Shown: piece by piece, positions 9,909 to 18,032 of the stretch | Layout of the letters: every line of letters begins with the position of its first letter | How positions within the stretch are numbered: the stretch's first letter is position 1 | Translations under genes and position numbers: made by a program | Notes under the pieces: model-generated | Database searches by the model: none | Seen by the model: only the letters and a program-made list of their open reading frames with translations | Told to the model about the DNA's origin: nothing | From: AC-32 sp963746155 | GTDB lineage: Bacteria; Actinomycetota; Thermoleophilia; Gaiellales; Gaiellaceae | Reading direction: 5' to 3' | DNA: 64,000 bases | Assembly: GCA_963746155.1 (NCBI GenBank) | Contig: CAVVAB010000009.1 | Location: 186,001-250,000, forward strand

Positions 9909-11135
9909 CCACGAGCCTCCGCGAGGTCGATCGCCGTCTCCAAGGCTGCCAGCTTGCGCAGGCACTCGTCGTGCTCGGCGCCGGGGTCGGAGTCCGCGAC
10001 GATTCCGGCGCCGGCCTGCAGGAGCGCGACGCCCTCGGTGAGCACGATCGTCCGGATTGCGATGCACGCGTCGAGCGCCTCGCCGGGGAGCGCGTAGAGC
10101 ACCCCGCCCCCGTACGGCCCGCGCCGGTAGCCCTCGAGCTCGGAGATCAGCTGCATCGCGCGCACCTTCGGGGCCCCCGAGACGGTCCCGGCCGGGAAGC
10201 ACGCGCGCAGCAGCTCGAAATGGGAGACGCCCTCCTCGAGCTCGCCGACGACCTCCGACACCAGATGGGTGACGTGCGAGAAGCGCTCCGGCTCGAGAAA
10301 GCGCTCGACGTGAACGCTTCCCGGCCGGCAGACGCGGGAGAGGTCGTTCCGGCCGAGGTCGACGAGCATGATGTGCTCCGCGCGGTCCTTCTCGGAGTCC
10401 AGCAGCCGCTCGGCGTCGCCCTCGCCGGGCCGTGTCGTGCCGGCGATCGGGTTCAGCGCGGCCGCACGGCCCTCGGCCTTGACCAGGGTCTCGGGCGAGG
10501 AGCCGACCAGCGCGAGCTCGCCGAGCTCGAGCAGGAACAGGTACGGCGAAGGGTTCACGCGCCGAAGCGAGCGGTAGAGCTCGATCGCGCTCGCCGACGT
10601 CGGCCGCTCCGCGCGCTGCGAGAGCACGATCTGGAACGCGTCTCCGGCGCGGATGTGCTCCTTGGCCGCGACCACCGCGCGCTCGTAGTCGTGCCTGCCG
10701 GGCAGCCGCCTGGTCGAGCCGCGGCGGCCCGCGCCGGCCTCGATCGGAGGCTGCGGTCCTCGGAGCAGGTCGGACACCTCGCCGGGGTCGCCGGCCAGCA
10801 CCTCGGCCATCCCGAGGACGTGGTCGAAGCGGACGAGCTTCTCCGCCACGACGAAGCGGCTCTCGGGAAGGTCGCGACCCGCTTCGGGCAGCGGAACGGT
10901 CGGCTCGAGCGCGGCCGCGTGGTCGTAGGCGAGGTACCCGACCACAGGGAGGCCCGACTGCCTCCGCCTCGCGGAAGTCGACCAGCCGCGAGCCGCAGCC
11001 GACGAACGAGTGGCGCCCGAGCCGGCCGTGCTCGACGGACTCCAGCAGGAACGAGGCCCGCGCTCCATCACGCAGCCGGAGGTAGGCCCCGAGCGGAGTG
11101 AGGAGGTCGGTGGAGATGACGGTGAGCGCATTCAT
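9905..11135 (-). CDS. trpE: anthranilate synthase component I (one frameshift)
   Basis: About 409 residues after removing one inserted base near 10967. Converts chorismate to anthranilate. Chorismate-enzyme motifs: LNPIAGTTRPG, RAEHIMLVDLGRNDLSRV, PAGTVSGAPKVRAMQLI and YGGGVLYAL. The N-terminal half is shorter than in many TrpE proteins. It is the first structural gene of the operon and starts 13 nt after the T-run of the attenuator hairpin. Confidence 0.95.
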
Positions 11136-11148
11136 GTCTGCAAATACG

Positions 11149-11173
11149 AAAAGACCCTCCGGCTGGAAGGTCT
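11149..11173 (-). terminator. trp attenuator: intrinsic terminator hairpin
   Basis: On the minus strand a 9-bp perfect or near-perfect stem (AGACCTTCC with GGAGGGTCT, one G-U pair, loop AGCC) is followed directly by TTTT. It lies between the Trp-rich leader peptide and trpE, exactly where a classical trp attenuator would be. Confidence 0.85.
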
Positions 11174-11205
11174 GTGTGAGCGGAACGAGGTTACGTCAGA
11201 TCAGG

Positions 11206-11271
11206 TCAGGCGACGCTCCCGCCCCGCTCGTGGCGCCAGGCCCAGCCCCAGGTGTGCGAGACGGTGGTCAC
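11206..11271 (-). CDS. trpL: trp operon leader peptide
   Basis: A 21-codon ORF running from GTG 11271 to TGA 11206. Residues 8-12 read WGWAW, that is three Trp codons in five, which is far above chance. It lies between the trp promoter and the terminator hairpin. The GTG is 7 nt after the -10 hexamer, so the mRNA is probably leaderless and the ribosome loads directly on the leader. By analogy with known trp leaders, stalling at these codons when Trp-tRNA is scarce would prevent the terminator from forming. Confidence 0.85.
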   Translation of the reverse strand: MTTVSHTWGWAWRHERGGSVA

Positions 11272-11278
11272 TGGCCTC

Positions 11279-11308
11279 AGGGTAGGTCGCGCCGCCTTGC
11301 GACGTCAA
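11279..11308 (-). promoter_or_regulatory. trp operon promoter
   Basis: Minus strand: -35 TTGACG (11308-11303), an 18-nt spacer and -10 TACCCT (11284-11279), 7 nt before the leader-peptide GTG. This is the best sigma-70-type match in the window. It lies within the short divergent region shared with the thiolase gene. Confidence 0.75.
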
Positions 11309-11313
11309 GTGGT

Positions 11314-11319
11314 TACGCT
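11314..11319 (+). promoter_or_regulatory. putative -10 element (TACGCT) of the thiolase gene
   Basis: TACGCT ends 7 nt before the thiolase ATG with no Shine-Dalgarno sequence in between. It lies only 5 bp from the -35 of the divergent trp promoter, so the two promoters may interfere. Confidence 0.45.
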
Positions 11320-11326
11320 GGTCGCG

Positions 11327-12479
11327 ATGGCTCGTTCCGTGATCGTCTCGGCCGTCCGCACGCCGTTCGGCAAGCTCGGCGGCTCGCTCGTCGACTACCA
11401 GGCGACCGAGCTCGGCGCGATCGCGATCCGGGCCGCGCTCGACCGCGCGGGCGTCGAGAACGGCGAGGTCGAGTACGCGATCATGGGCCAGGTGCTCCAG
11501 GGCGGGGTCGGCCAGGCGCCCGCGCGCCAGGCGACGGTCGGCGCGGGGCTGCCGGTCGAGCTTCCGTCGGACACGATCAACAAGGTCTGCGCCTCGTCGA
11601 TCCGGGCCGTCGAGATCGCCGACCAGATGATTCGCGCGGGCGACGTCGACGTCGTCGTCGCCGGCGGGATGGAGTCGATGTCGAACGCTCCGTATGTCCT
11701 CAAGAAGGCCCGGTTCGGCTACCGGCTCGGCGACGGGACGCTGATCGACCTGATGACCCACGACGGGCTCACCTCGACGTTCGACAACCGGCACATGGTC
11801 GAGCAGGCGTCGTTCGTCTCGCGGGAGCTCGGGATCTCGCGGGAGGAGCAGGACCGCTGGGCGCTGCGCTCGCAGGAGCGCGCGGTGAAGGCGATCGACG
11901 AGGGGCTGTTCGAGCCCGAGATCGCGCCCGTCGGCGACTTCGCGGTGGACGAGGCGCCGCGGCGCGACACGACGCTCGAGAAGCTCGCGAGCCTCAAGCC
12001 CGTGTTCGACCCGGACGGGACGACGACCGCGGGGAACGCGCCCGGCGTGAACGACGGCGCCGGCGCGCTCGTCGTGACGAGCGACGAGTTCGCGCGAGAA
12101 GCGCGGCCTCGAGGTGCTCGCGACGATCCTCGCGCAGGGCTACGTCGCCGACGACTACGCCTACCTCGCGCGCACTCCCGCGAAGGCCGGAGCGATCGCG
12201 CTCGAGAAGGCCGGCAAGTCGATCGACGACGTCGAGCGGGTCGAGGTGAACGAGGCGTTCTCCTCGGTCGCCCTCAACTCGACGAAGATGCTCGGCGTCG
12301 ACCCGGAGCGCGTGAACGTGAACGGCGGGGCGGTCGCGCTCGGCCACCCGATCGGCGCCTCGGGCGCGCGGATCCTGGGCACGATGATCCACGAGCTGCG
12401 CCGGAACGGCGGCGGCCTCGGCCTCGCCGCGATCTGCTCGGGCGGCGGCCAGGGCGACGCGATTCTGCTCGAGGTCTAG
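11327..12479 (+). CDS. acetyl-CoA C-acetyltransferase (thiolase; one frameshift)
   Basis: About 383 residues. Reversible condensation or thiolysis of acetyl-CoA units. The nucleophilic Cys lies in NKVCASSIRAVEIA, and the second active-site residues lie in NVNGGAVALGHPIGASGAR and ICSGGGQGDAIL. One inserted base near 12095 shifts the frame after DEFARE; the downstream frame continues RGLEVLATILAQGY. The gene ends 4 bp into the convergent neighbour. It works with the 3-hydroxyacyl-CoA dehydrogenase and acyl-CoA dehydrogenase encoded nearby. Confidence 0.95.
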
Positions 12480-13618
12480 CGCACAGGCTCGACCGGTCCG
12501 ACCGCCAGCCGCGCGGGCTGCCCTGGAACGTCGCAACGAAGGGTGATCCGGACGGGCGCGGGGATCGCCTCGCCGACACCAGGCAGGTAGGTACGGAAGA
12601 AGAGCGGCTTCACCCCCGTGATGCACCAGCTCCGTAGCTGAACGAACACCTGAGCCGCGCCGTGCGCAGGCAACTGCACAGTCGGCCAGCCGCTCGGCCG
12701 CGCGGCCCCGAGCTGTTTCCAGAGCGGCTTTGCAGCCGCCTGGTGCACGTTCAGCAGAACACCGTTCGCGTCGCGCAGCTCCACGGTCGGCACTCCGCGC
12801 AAGGCACACGCCCTCTTGCCGACGTTCGTCACCCGGATGCTGCCGAGCAGGCTTCCGGTCGCGCCCTGCCACCGAACGCTCGACCGCAGCGCGGAAGCTC
12901 GACAGGCCCGCGGGCTCGGTCTGAGCGCGGGTCGTGTCTCGAGCACGCCGGGCGCCCCTTGCGGCACGACGAGGCGGTCTAGCTCCTCCTGCGCCGCGGC
13001 CCGGGCGGCGCGCGTCGGCCGTGCTCCGTAGAAGACGAAGAGCTCGAGGTTCCAGCCATTGACCCGCGCGAGAAGACGTTCTGCAGAGACGTTCGGCGGT
13101 TGACCCTCGAACGAGCCCTCCGATTTCGCGTCGCCGAGCGAAAGCGGCAGCGAGCGTGGCCGATACTGAGCATCGATGCCGGCGCTCTCTCCGCGCGGTG
13201 AGAAGAGCGCCTCGAGGAGGACATGTCCGGAGCGGAGCGTCGCGATCGTCTGCCACGGGAAGGTCTCGACGAAAACGTCAGGCCCCAGCTTCACGTTCGC
13301 CGCGGTGGCCGTGGGCGCTTGCGGAGGTGTGGTGGCGCCGGTCTGAAAGGTGTCCCAGCCCTGTGCCGGGAGAAACCCTGGACCGTCCGCTCGCGCGGCC
13401 TTCGTCGCGCCGCCCGGAGCCAGTGCGAGGCCCGCCGCGAACGCGCCGGCCAATGCGGCTACAAGGACGGCGGCGACAAGAGCGAGCCTACCGAGGCGGC
13501 GAGGTGGGGTCTTCGGAGCTGCGGCGAGCACGGCCGCCCGCGCCCGCTCCGTGGCCTCCTCCTCGGGCCCGGGCAGCGATTCGCGGGCATCGCGGATTGA
13601 GCGTTCCAGATCAGACAT
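12476..13618 (-). CDS. membrane-anchored protein cotranscribed with an ECF sigma factor (putative anti-sigma)
   Basis: 380 residues, one transmembrane helix at about 42-66 (LALVAAVLVAALAGAFAAGLAL) and a large extracytoplasmic part. The C-terminal half (SIRVTNVGKRACALRGVPTV, then HGAAQVFVQLRSW) resembles DUF4232-like beta domains. The N-terminal 40 residues are acidic and charged and could be the sigma-binding part. It overlaps the upstream sigma gene by 8 bp, the typical sigma/anti-sigma layout. The anti-sigma role is inferred from position only. Confidence 0.6.
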   Translation of the reverse strand: MSDLERSIRDARESLPGPEEEATERARAAVLAAAPKTPPRRLGRLALVAAVLVAALAGAFAAGLALAPGGATKAARADGPGFLPAQGWDTFQTGATTPPQAPTATAANVKLGPDVFVETFPWQTIATLRSGHVLLEALFSPRGESAGIDAQYRPRSLPLSLGDAKSEGSFEGQPPNVSAERLLARVNGWNLELFVFYGARPTRAARAAAQEELDRLVVPQGAPGVLETRPALRPSPRACRASALRSSVRWQGATGSLLGSIRVTNVGKRACALRGVPTVELRDANGVLLNVHQAAAKPLWKQLGAARPSGWPTVQLPAHGAAQVFVQLRSWCITGVKPLFFRTYLPGVGEAIPAPVRITLRCDVPGQPARLAVGPVEPVR

Positions 13619-14121
13619 GTTCGGCCTCCAGGTCGGTGCGGAGCTCCTCGAGCGCCCGGCTCAGCCGGGAGGCAACTGTGCCGACCGGCAACTCGAGGAG
13701 CCGGGCAATCTCGGGCGTCGAGTAGTCGAGCCAGTAATGGAGCGCGACGATCAGGCGCTTGTCGGTTGCCAGGCGCGCGACCGCCCGGACGATCTCGTCG
13801 TCCACCTCCGCGGGCTCCATCGGCCGCAACGCTCTCCTCGGCCGGAGCGAGCCGCCGCTCGCGGCGGAGCTCGTCGATCCCGAGGTTGACGGCGATTCGG
13901 TCGAGCCAGGGTGCGAGCGGCCGCGAGGTGTCGAAGCGTTCGAGCGACGAGACGCCGCGGACGAACGCCTCCTGAGCCACGTCGTTCGCGAGCTCCCGAC
14001 TCGTGGTTACGGCGTACGCCGTCCTCCACAACCGGCGCCAGTGCCGCCGGAACAGCTCTTCGACAGCCTCCGGCTCTCCCCGCTGGGCGCGGCGGATCAG
14101 CGTCGCCTCGTCGGCCTGCAT
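13611..14121 (-). CDS. ECF-type RNA polymerase sigma factor (one frameshift)
   Basis: About 169 residues once one inserted base near 13820 is removed. Region 2: LFRRHWRRLWRTAYAVT, then ANDVAQEAFVRG (the DxAQExF motif). Region 4: VALHYWLDYSTPEIARLL followed by VGTVASRLSRALEELR, the helix-turn-helix that reads the -35. The stop overlaps the start of the membrane protein gene. It likely directs RNA polymerase to a stress or envelope regulon. Confidence 0.9.
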
Positions 14122-14163
14122 CTGCTCGTACTACGTTGAGCGGCCGCCCGGCTATCCCTGCAC

Positions 14164-14169
14164 TAAGCT
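14164..14169 (+). promoter_or_regulatory. putative -10 element (TAAGCT), leaderless
   Basis: TAAGCT ends 6 nt before the GTG start of the 3-hydroxyacyl-CoA dehydrogenase gene; there is no ribosome-binding site between them. Confidence 0.4.
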
Positions 14170-14175
14170 CGCCGC

Positions 14176-15006
14176 GTGAGGTTCGAGCACGTACTCGTCG
14201 TCGGCGCGGGGCAGATGGGCGGCGGGATCGCCCAGGTCGTGGCGACGTCCGGACGCCGCGTGTCGCTCTACGACGCGGCGCCGGGCGCGGTCGAGCGCGG
14301 CGTCGAGACGATGCGCAAGAGCCTCGCCCGGCTCGCCGAGAAGGGCGGGGCCGACCCCGACGAGGTGCTCGCGAGGGTGGAGCCGGTCGACGACCTCGTG
14401 CCGGCCGACCTGATGATCGAGGCGGTGGTCGAGGACGCGATGGTCAAGGAGGACGTGTTCCGCCGCGCGGACGCGCTGTTCCCGGACGAGGCGATCCTCG
14501 CCTCGAACACGTCGTCGATCCCGATCGGCTCGCTGGCCGCGGCGACGTCGCGGCCCGACCGCGTGATCGGCATGCATTTCTTCAACCCGGTTCCGGTGCT
14601 TCAGCTCGTCGAGATCGTCCGGGGACGGGAGACCTCCGACGAGACGGCCGAGGCGATCACCGAGCTGGCGCGAGAGCTCGGCAAGACGCCGGCCGTCGCC
14701 AACGACTTCCCCGGGTTTGTCTCGAACCGGATCCTGATGCCGTTTCTCAACGAGGCCGTCCAGGCGCTCGAGGAGGGGGTGGCCGAGGCGGAGGCGATCG
14801 ACACGATCGCGAAACTCGGCTTCAACCACCCGCTCGGCCCGCTGGCCCTGGCCGACCTCATCGGGCTCGACACCTGCGTCGCGATCATGGAGGTGCTCCA
14901 CGAGGGCCTCGGCGACGAGCGCTATGCGCCGAGGCCGCTCCTGCGCGAGCTCGTCGCCGCAGGCAAGCTCGGCCGGAAGTCGGGCGAGGGCTTCTACACC
15001 TACTAG
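14176..15006 (+). CDS. 3-hydroxybutyryl-CoA / 3-hydroxyacyl-CoA dehydrogenase
   Basis: 276 residues, intact. NAD(P)-dependent oxidation of 3-hydroxyacyl-CoA. Rossmann motif VVGAGQMGGGIAQV at the N-terminus, catalytic His in GMHFFNPVPVLQLVE, NDFPGFVSNRILMP, and a C-terminal dimerisation domain ending GRKSGEGFYTY, all as in short HBD enzymes. Starts at GTG 14176. It could act in beta-oxidation or in butyrate-type pathways; the gene set here favours oxidation. Confidence 0.95.
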   Translation: MRFEHVLVVGAGQMGGGIAQVVATSGRRVSLYDAAPGAVERGVETMRKSLARLAEKGGADPDEVLARVEPVDDLVPADLMIEAVVEDAMVKEDVFRRADALFPDEAILASNTSSIPIGSLAAATSRPDRVIGMHFFNPVPVLQLVEIVRGRETSDETAEAITELARELGKTPAVANDFPGFVSNRILMPFLNEAVQALEEGVAEAEAIDTIAKLGFNHPLGPLALADLIGLDTCVAIMEVLHEGLGDERYAPRPLLRELVAAGKLGRKSGEGFYTY

Positions 15007-15429
15007 ACGGAGGGGCCCGCCCGGTCCGCGCGTGCGGTCTGGTGCCAGAGCACGATCTTCCCGTCGACCACCTTGAAGATCGCGGTGACGCGCTGCCCCG
15101 GCCCGTCGCACTGGCTGTTGCGCGCGGTCGCCGAGCTTGAACGTGGCGGTCACGATCGCCCCACGGCTGTGGATCGATGTGATCAGGCCGGAGCATGGGA
15201 GCGCGGAGTTCCACGCGACCGCGTCCTCGTGCGTCTTCAGCCTCAGGACGGTGTTGCCCTGGACGACCTTCGCGTTGGGGGCGAACAGGTTCGCCGCGGT
15301 GTTGTTGTCGTCCTGGTTGAGCGCCTGGCTCCACGCGCGGACGACGCCCTCGTTCGAGGGGGGTCCGGAGCCGCAGCCGGCCAGGAATGCCATCGCGACA
15401 AGTACCGGGAGTACGCGCGCCGCGTTCAC
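15003..15429 (-). CDS. SnoaL/NTF2-like lipoprotein (one frameshift)
   Basis: About 141 residues. Lipoprotein signal peptide with lipobox LAGC (VLVAMAFLAGCGSG). The body (EGVVRAWSQALNQDDNNTAANLF, read in two parts, then ALPCSGLITSI and VVDGKIVLWHQTA) looks like an NTF2/SnoaL cone fold, often annotated as a nuclear transport factor 2 family protein. A +1 insertion near 15135 follows FKLGDRA. The stop overlaps that of the convergent dehydrogenase gene. Function unknown. Confidence 0.65.
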
Positions 15430-15464
15430 GAAACCGCCTTCCGAGAGGGCAAACCGGCCACGAC

Positions 15465-15470
15465 TATACT
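15465..15470 (+). promoter_or_regulatory. putative -10 element (TATACT), leaderless
   Basis: TATACT ends 9 nt before the acyl-CoA dehydrogenase ATG and no ribosome-binding site is present. A good -35 is not visible. Confidence 0.5.
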
Positions 15471-15479
15471 CGCCGCCCG

Positions 15480-16643
15480 ATGCAGTTCAGCCTGACGGCC
15501 GACCAGCGCGAGATCCAGACGCTCGCACGGGAGTTTGCCGACGCCGAGATCGCTCCGAACGCGGCCGCCTGGGATCGAGAGCACGCGTTTCCGCGGGAGC
15601 TGCTCGGCAAGCTCGGCGAGCTGGGGCTGCTCGGCGTGTGCGTTCCCGAGGAGCTCGGCGGGGCCGGCGCGGACTTCCTCTCGTACGTGCTCGTCCTCGA
15701 GGAGCTCTCGCGCGCGGACGCGGGCGTGGGGGTGACGGTGGCCGTCCACACGAGCGCCGTGGCTCTCCCGATCCTCGCGTTCGGCACCGAGGAGCAGCGC
15801 AGCCGGTTCGTCCCTCCTCTCGCGAGAGGCGAGGCGATTGGGGCGTTCGCGCTGACCGAGCCCGAGGCGGGCTCCGACGCGGGCTCGCTGCGGACAGCTG
15901 CCGTCCGGAGCGGGGAGGGCTGGGCGATCTCCGGCTCGAAGCAGTGGATCACGAACGGCGGCTTCGGCGGCACCGTGCTGCTCTTCGCGCGCACCGACCC
16001 GGACACGCCCGGCTCGAAAGGAATCTCCGCGTTCATCCTCGACGGATCCCAGGTGCGGGTCACCCGCGAGGAGGAGAAGCTCGGGCTGAACTCGTCGTCG
16101 ACCGTCGATCTCGTTCTCGAGGACGTCGAGGCCGGTCCCGACCGACTGCTGCACGAGGAGGGAAAGGGGTTCAACGTCGCGATGGCGACTCTCGACGGCG
16201 GGCGGATCGGGATCGCGGCCCAGGCGCTCGGCATCGCGCAGGCGGCGTACGAGACTGCGCTCGAGTACGCGCTCGAGCGGCGCCAGTTCGGCAAGCGGAT
16301 CGCCGACTTCCAGGCGATCCAGTGGAAGCTGGCGGACATGGCGACGGAGATCGACGCCGCGCGCCTGCTCGTCTACCGGGCCGCGTGGCTGAAGCAGGAG
16401 GGCCTGCCGCACGCGGAGGAGGGAGCGAAGGCGAAGCTGTTCGCGTCGGAGATGGCGCGGCGGCAGACGGCCGAGGCGATTCAGGTGCTGGGCGGTTACG
16501 GGTACACGAAGGAGTTCCCGGTCGAGCGCTACTACCGCGACGCGAAGATCACGGAGATCTACGAGGGCACGAGCGAGATCCAGCGCCTCGTGATCGCGCG
16601 CTCGATCCTCGGCCTGCGACGAGAGGAGCTGGCCCAGGGATGA
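15480..16643 (+). CDS. acyl-CoA dehydrogenase
   Basis: 387 residues, intact. FAD-dependent alpha,beta-dehydrogenation of acyl-CoA; electrons go to ETF, encoded at 31.5-33.2 kb. Motifs: GAFALTEPEAGSDAG (acyl-CoA/FAD site), SGSKQWITNGG, RRQFGKRIADFQAIQWKLAD (split by short variable residues), and QVLGGYGYTKEFPVERYYRD. The catalytic base is Glu in ITEIYEGTSEIQRLVIAR. The length and motifs match short-chain or branched-chain enzymes; chain-length preference cannot be fixed. Confidence 0.95.
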   Translation: MQFSLTADQREIQTLAREFADAEIAPNAAAWDREHAFPRELLGKLGELGLLGVCVPEELGGAGADFLSYVLVLEELSRADAGVGVTVAVHTSAVALPILAFGTEEQRSRFVPPLARGEAIGAFALTEPEAGSDAGSLRTAAVRSGEGWAISGSKQWITNGGFGGTVLLFARTDPDTPGSKGISAFILDGSQVRVTREEEKLGLNSSSTVDLVLEDVEAGPDRLLHEEGKGFNVAMATLDGGRIGIAAQALGIAQAAYETALEYALERRQFGKRIADFQAIQWKLADMATEIDAARLLVYRAAWLKQEGLPHAEEGAKAKLFASEMARRQTAEAIQVLGGYGYTKEFPVERYYRDAKITEIYEGTSEIQRLVIARSILGLRREELAQG

Positions 16644-16793
16644 CGCCTGCAGCCGCTCTTGATGTTCACGCCCGTCACCAGGGATCCCACCACCCCTCCC
16701 ACCGGCAGCGTACGGGTGAGGGTGTGACGTGTCTGTGACGAGAGCGTGCCGGGTGTGTGCCAGTTCGTTACCAGAGGCTGGGCGAAAGAGCGT

Positions 16794-17378
16794 ATGAGCC
16801 GCAAGCGCGACGAGCCCGTCCGCCTGACGAAGATCTACACGCGCGGCGGCGACCGGGGCGAGACGAGCCTCGGCGACGGCTCGCGCGTCTCGAAGCTCGA
16901 CCCCCGCGTCGGCGCCTACGGGGCGGTCGACGAGCTGAACGCCCAGATCGGCGTCGCGCTCTCGGGCGAGCTTCCAGACGAGTTTCGCGAGCCGCTGCAA
17001 CGCATCCAGAACGAGCTCTTCGACCTCGGAGCCGACCTGTCGGTGCCGTACTCCGACTCCGGCGACCGGCTCCGGATCGAGCAGAGCCAGATCGACGGGC
17101 TCGAGGCCCTCTGCGACCGCTTCAACGCCGACCTTCCGGAGCTGAAGAGCTTCGTCCTTCCGGGCGGAACGAAAGCGGCCGCGTGTCTCCACGTCGCCCG
17201 CACGGTCTGCCGCCGCGCGGAGCGCGACGTCCTCGCGGCCGCGGGCGAGATGAGCATCGACCCGCTCGCCCCCGCGTACCTGAACCGGCTCTCGGACCTG
17301 CTGTTCATCCTGGCCCGCGCGGCGAACGCGGGCGGCGACGAGCCGCTCTGGGCTCCGGGCGCCTCGCGGCCTACCTGA
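16794..17378 (+). CDS. PduO-type cob(I)alamin adenosyltransferase
   Basis: 194 residues. Makes adenosylcobalamin from ATP and cob(I)alamin. The N-terminal ATP loop is KIYTRGGDRGETSLGDG, then VDELNAQIG, and the helix ending in ARTVCRRAERDV holds the conserved Arg and Glu. NRLSDLLFILAR is the C-terminal signature. The product is the cofactor needed by the acyl-CoA mutase at 26.2 and 29.3 kb. About 150 bp upstream are non-coding; I found no cobalamin-riboswitch box there. Confidence 0.93.
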   Translation: MSRKRDEPVRLTKIYTRGGDRGETSLGDGSRVSKLDPRVGAYGAVDELNAQIGVALSGELPDEFREPLQRIQNELFDLGADLSVPYSDSGDRLRIEQSQIDGLEALCDRFNADLPELKSFVLPGGTKAAACLHVARTVCRRAERDVLAAAGEMSIDPLAPAYLNRLSDLLFILARAANAGGDEPLWAPGASRPT

Positions 17379-18009
17379 CCGGCGTGATCTTCCCGGCGAG
17401 GACGAGGCTGCGGGCGGTCTGGCCCGACGGCGAGTAGACCTCGACCTGGTAGCCCTTGCCCGGGTACCCGAAGTAGACGCTTGTCGGCTTCGCCGGGCTG
17501 AAGACTGCCAACCCGTCGCCGGGGATCCCCAACGAGACCGAGCCCTTCTCCTTCGACGCGCGCTTGAGGTCGGCGAACGACCCCGGATGGGCGTACGTCC
17601 CGACGACGAGGTAGCTCGCCCGCGGGTCGCCGGCCCGAACGCCTGCCGGCAGATACCGGATGTACGTTCGGTCGCCGGTGAGACGGGTCAGCTCGTAGGA
17701 GTAGCCCTTCTTCGGCCCCGCCCAGTAGAGCGGGTGGTCGAGCGAGCCTGCGAGGCGCTCGAGCTGCGCCTGCGAGACGAGTGCCGGCCCGCCGTTCGGC
17801 GCGGGCACCGGGGTCGCGTCCGAGGTTCCTCCGACCGCGAGCCACGCAACGACGCTCGCTGCGGCCGCGACTGCGACGCCCAGCACTACGAGCTGGACAT
17901 ACGCGCGCCGGGGCCGGGCCGGGACTTTCGGTGGCGCAACGGTCTCCATCGGGGCCGGGTTTCCCGCTTCCGGCCGGCGTTCCTGCCAAACCTGATCGAG
18001 CTGGCTCAT
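17371..18009 (-). CDS. single-pass membrane protein of unknown function, in the collagen-like operon
   Basis: 212 residues. The short cytoplasmic N-terminus is followed by one transmembrane helix (QLVVLGVAVAAAASVVAWLA, about 38-58) and an extracytoplasmic domain with repeated Gly/Tyr-rich strands (LYWAGPKKGYSYEL, SVYFGYPGKGYQVEVYS). It follows the second collagen-like gene by 23 bp and has its own ribosome-binding site (AAGGAGAG). It may assist export, anchoring or assembly of the collagen-like proteins; this is inference from position. Confidence 0.6.
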   Translation of the reverse strand: MSQLDQVWQERRPEAGNPAPMETVAPPKVPARPRRAYVQLVVLGVAVAAAASVVAWLAVGGTSDATPVPAPNGGPALVSQAQLERLAGSLDHPLYWAGPKKGYSYELTRLTGDRTYIRYLPAGVRAGDPRASYLVVGTYAHPGSFADLKRASKEKGSVSLGIPGDGLAVFSPAKPTSVYFGYPGKGYQVEVYSPSGQTARSLVLAGKITPVR

Positions 18010-18032
18010 TCCCTCTCCTTCGTCGTGCCGGC

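Noticed and set aside
16644..16793. Cobalamin riboswitch ahead of the adenosyltransferase gene
   Set aside because: The gap is the right place, but I see no GCCACTG-type B12 box or the conserved core; the stretch has only short GTGACG repeats.
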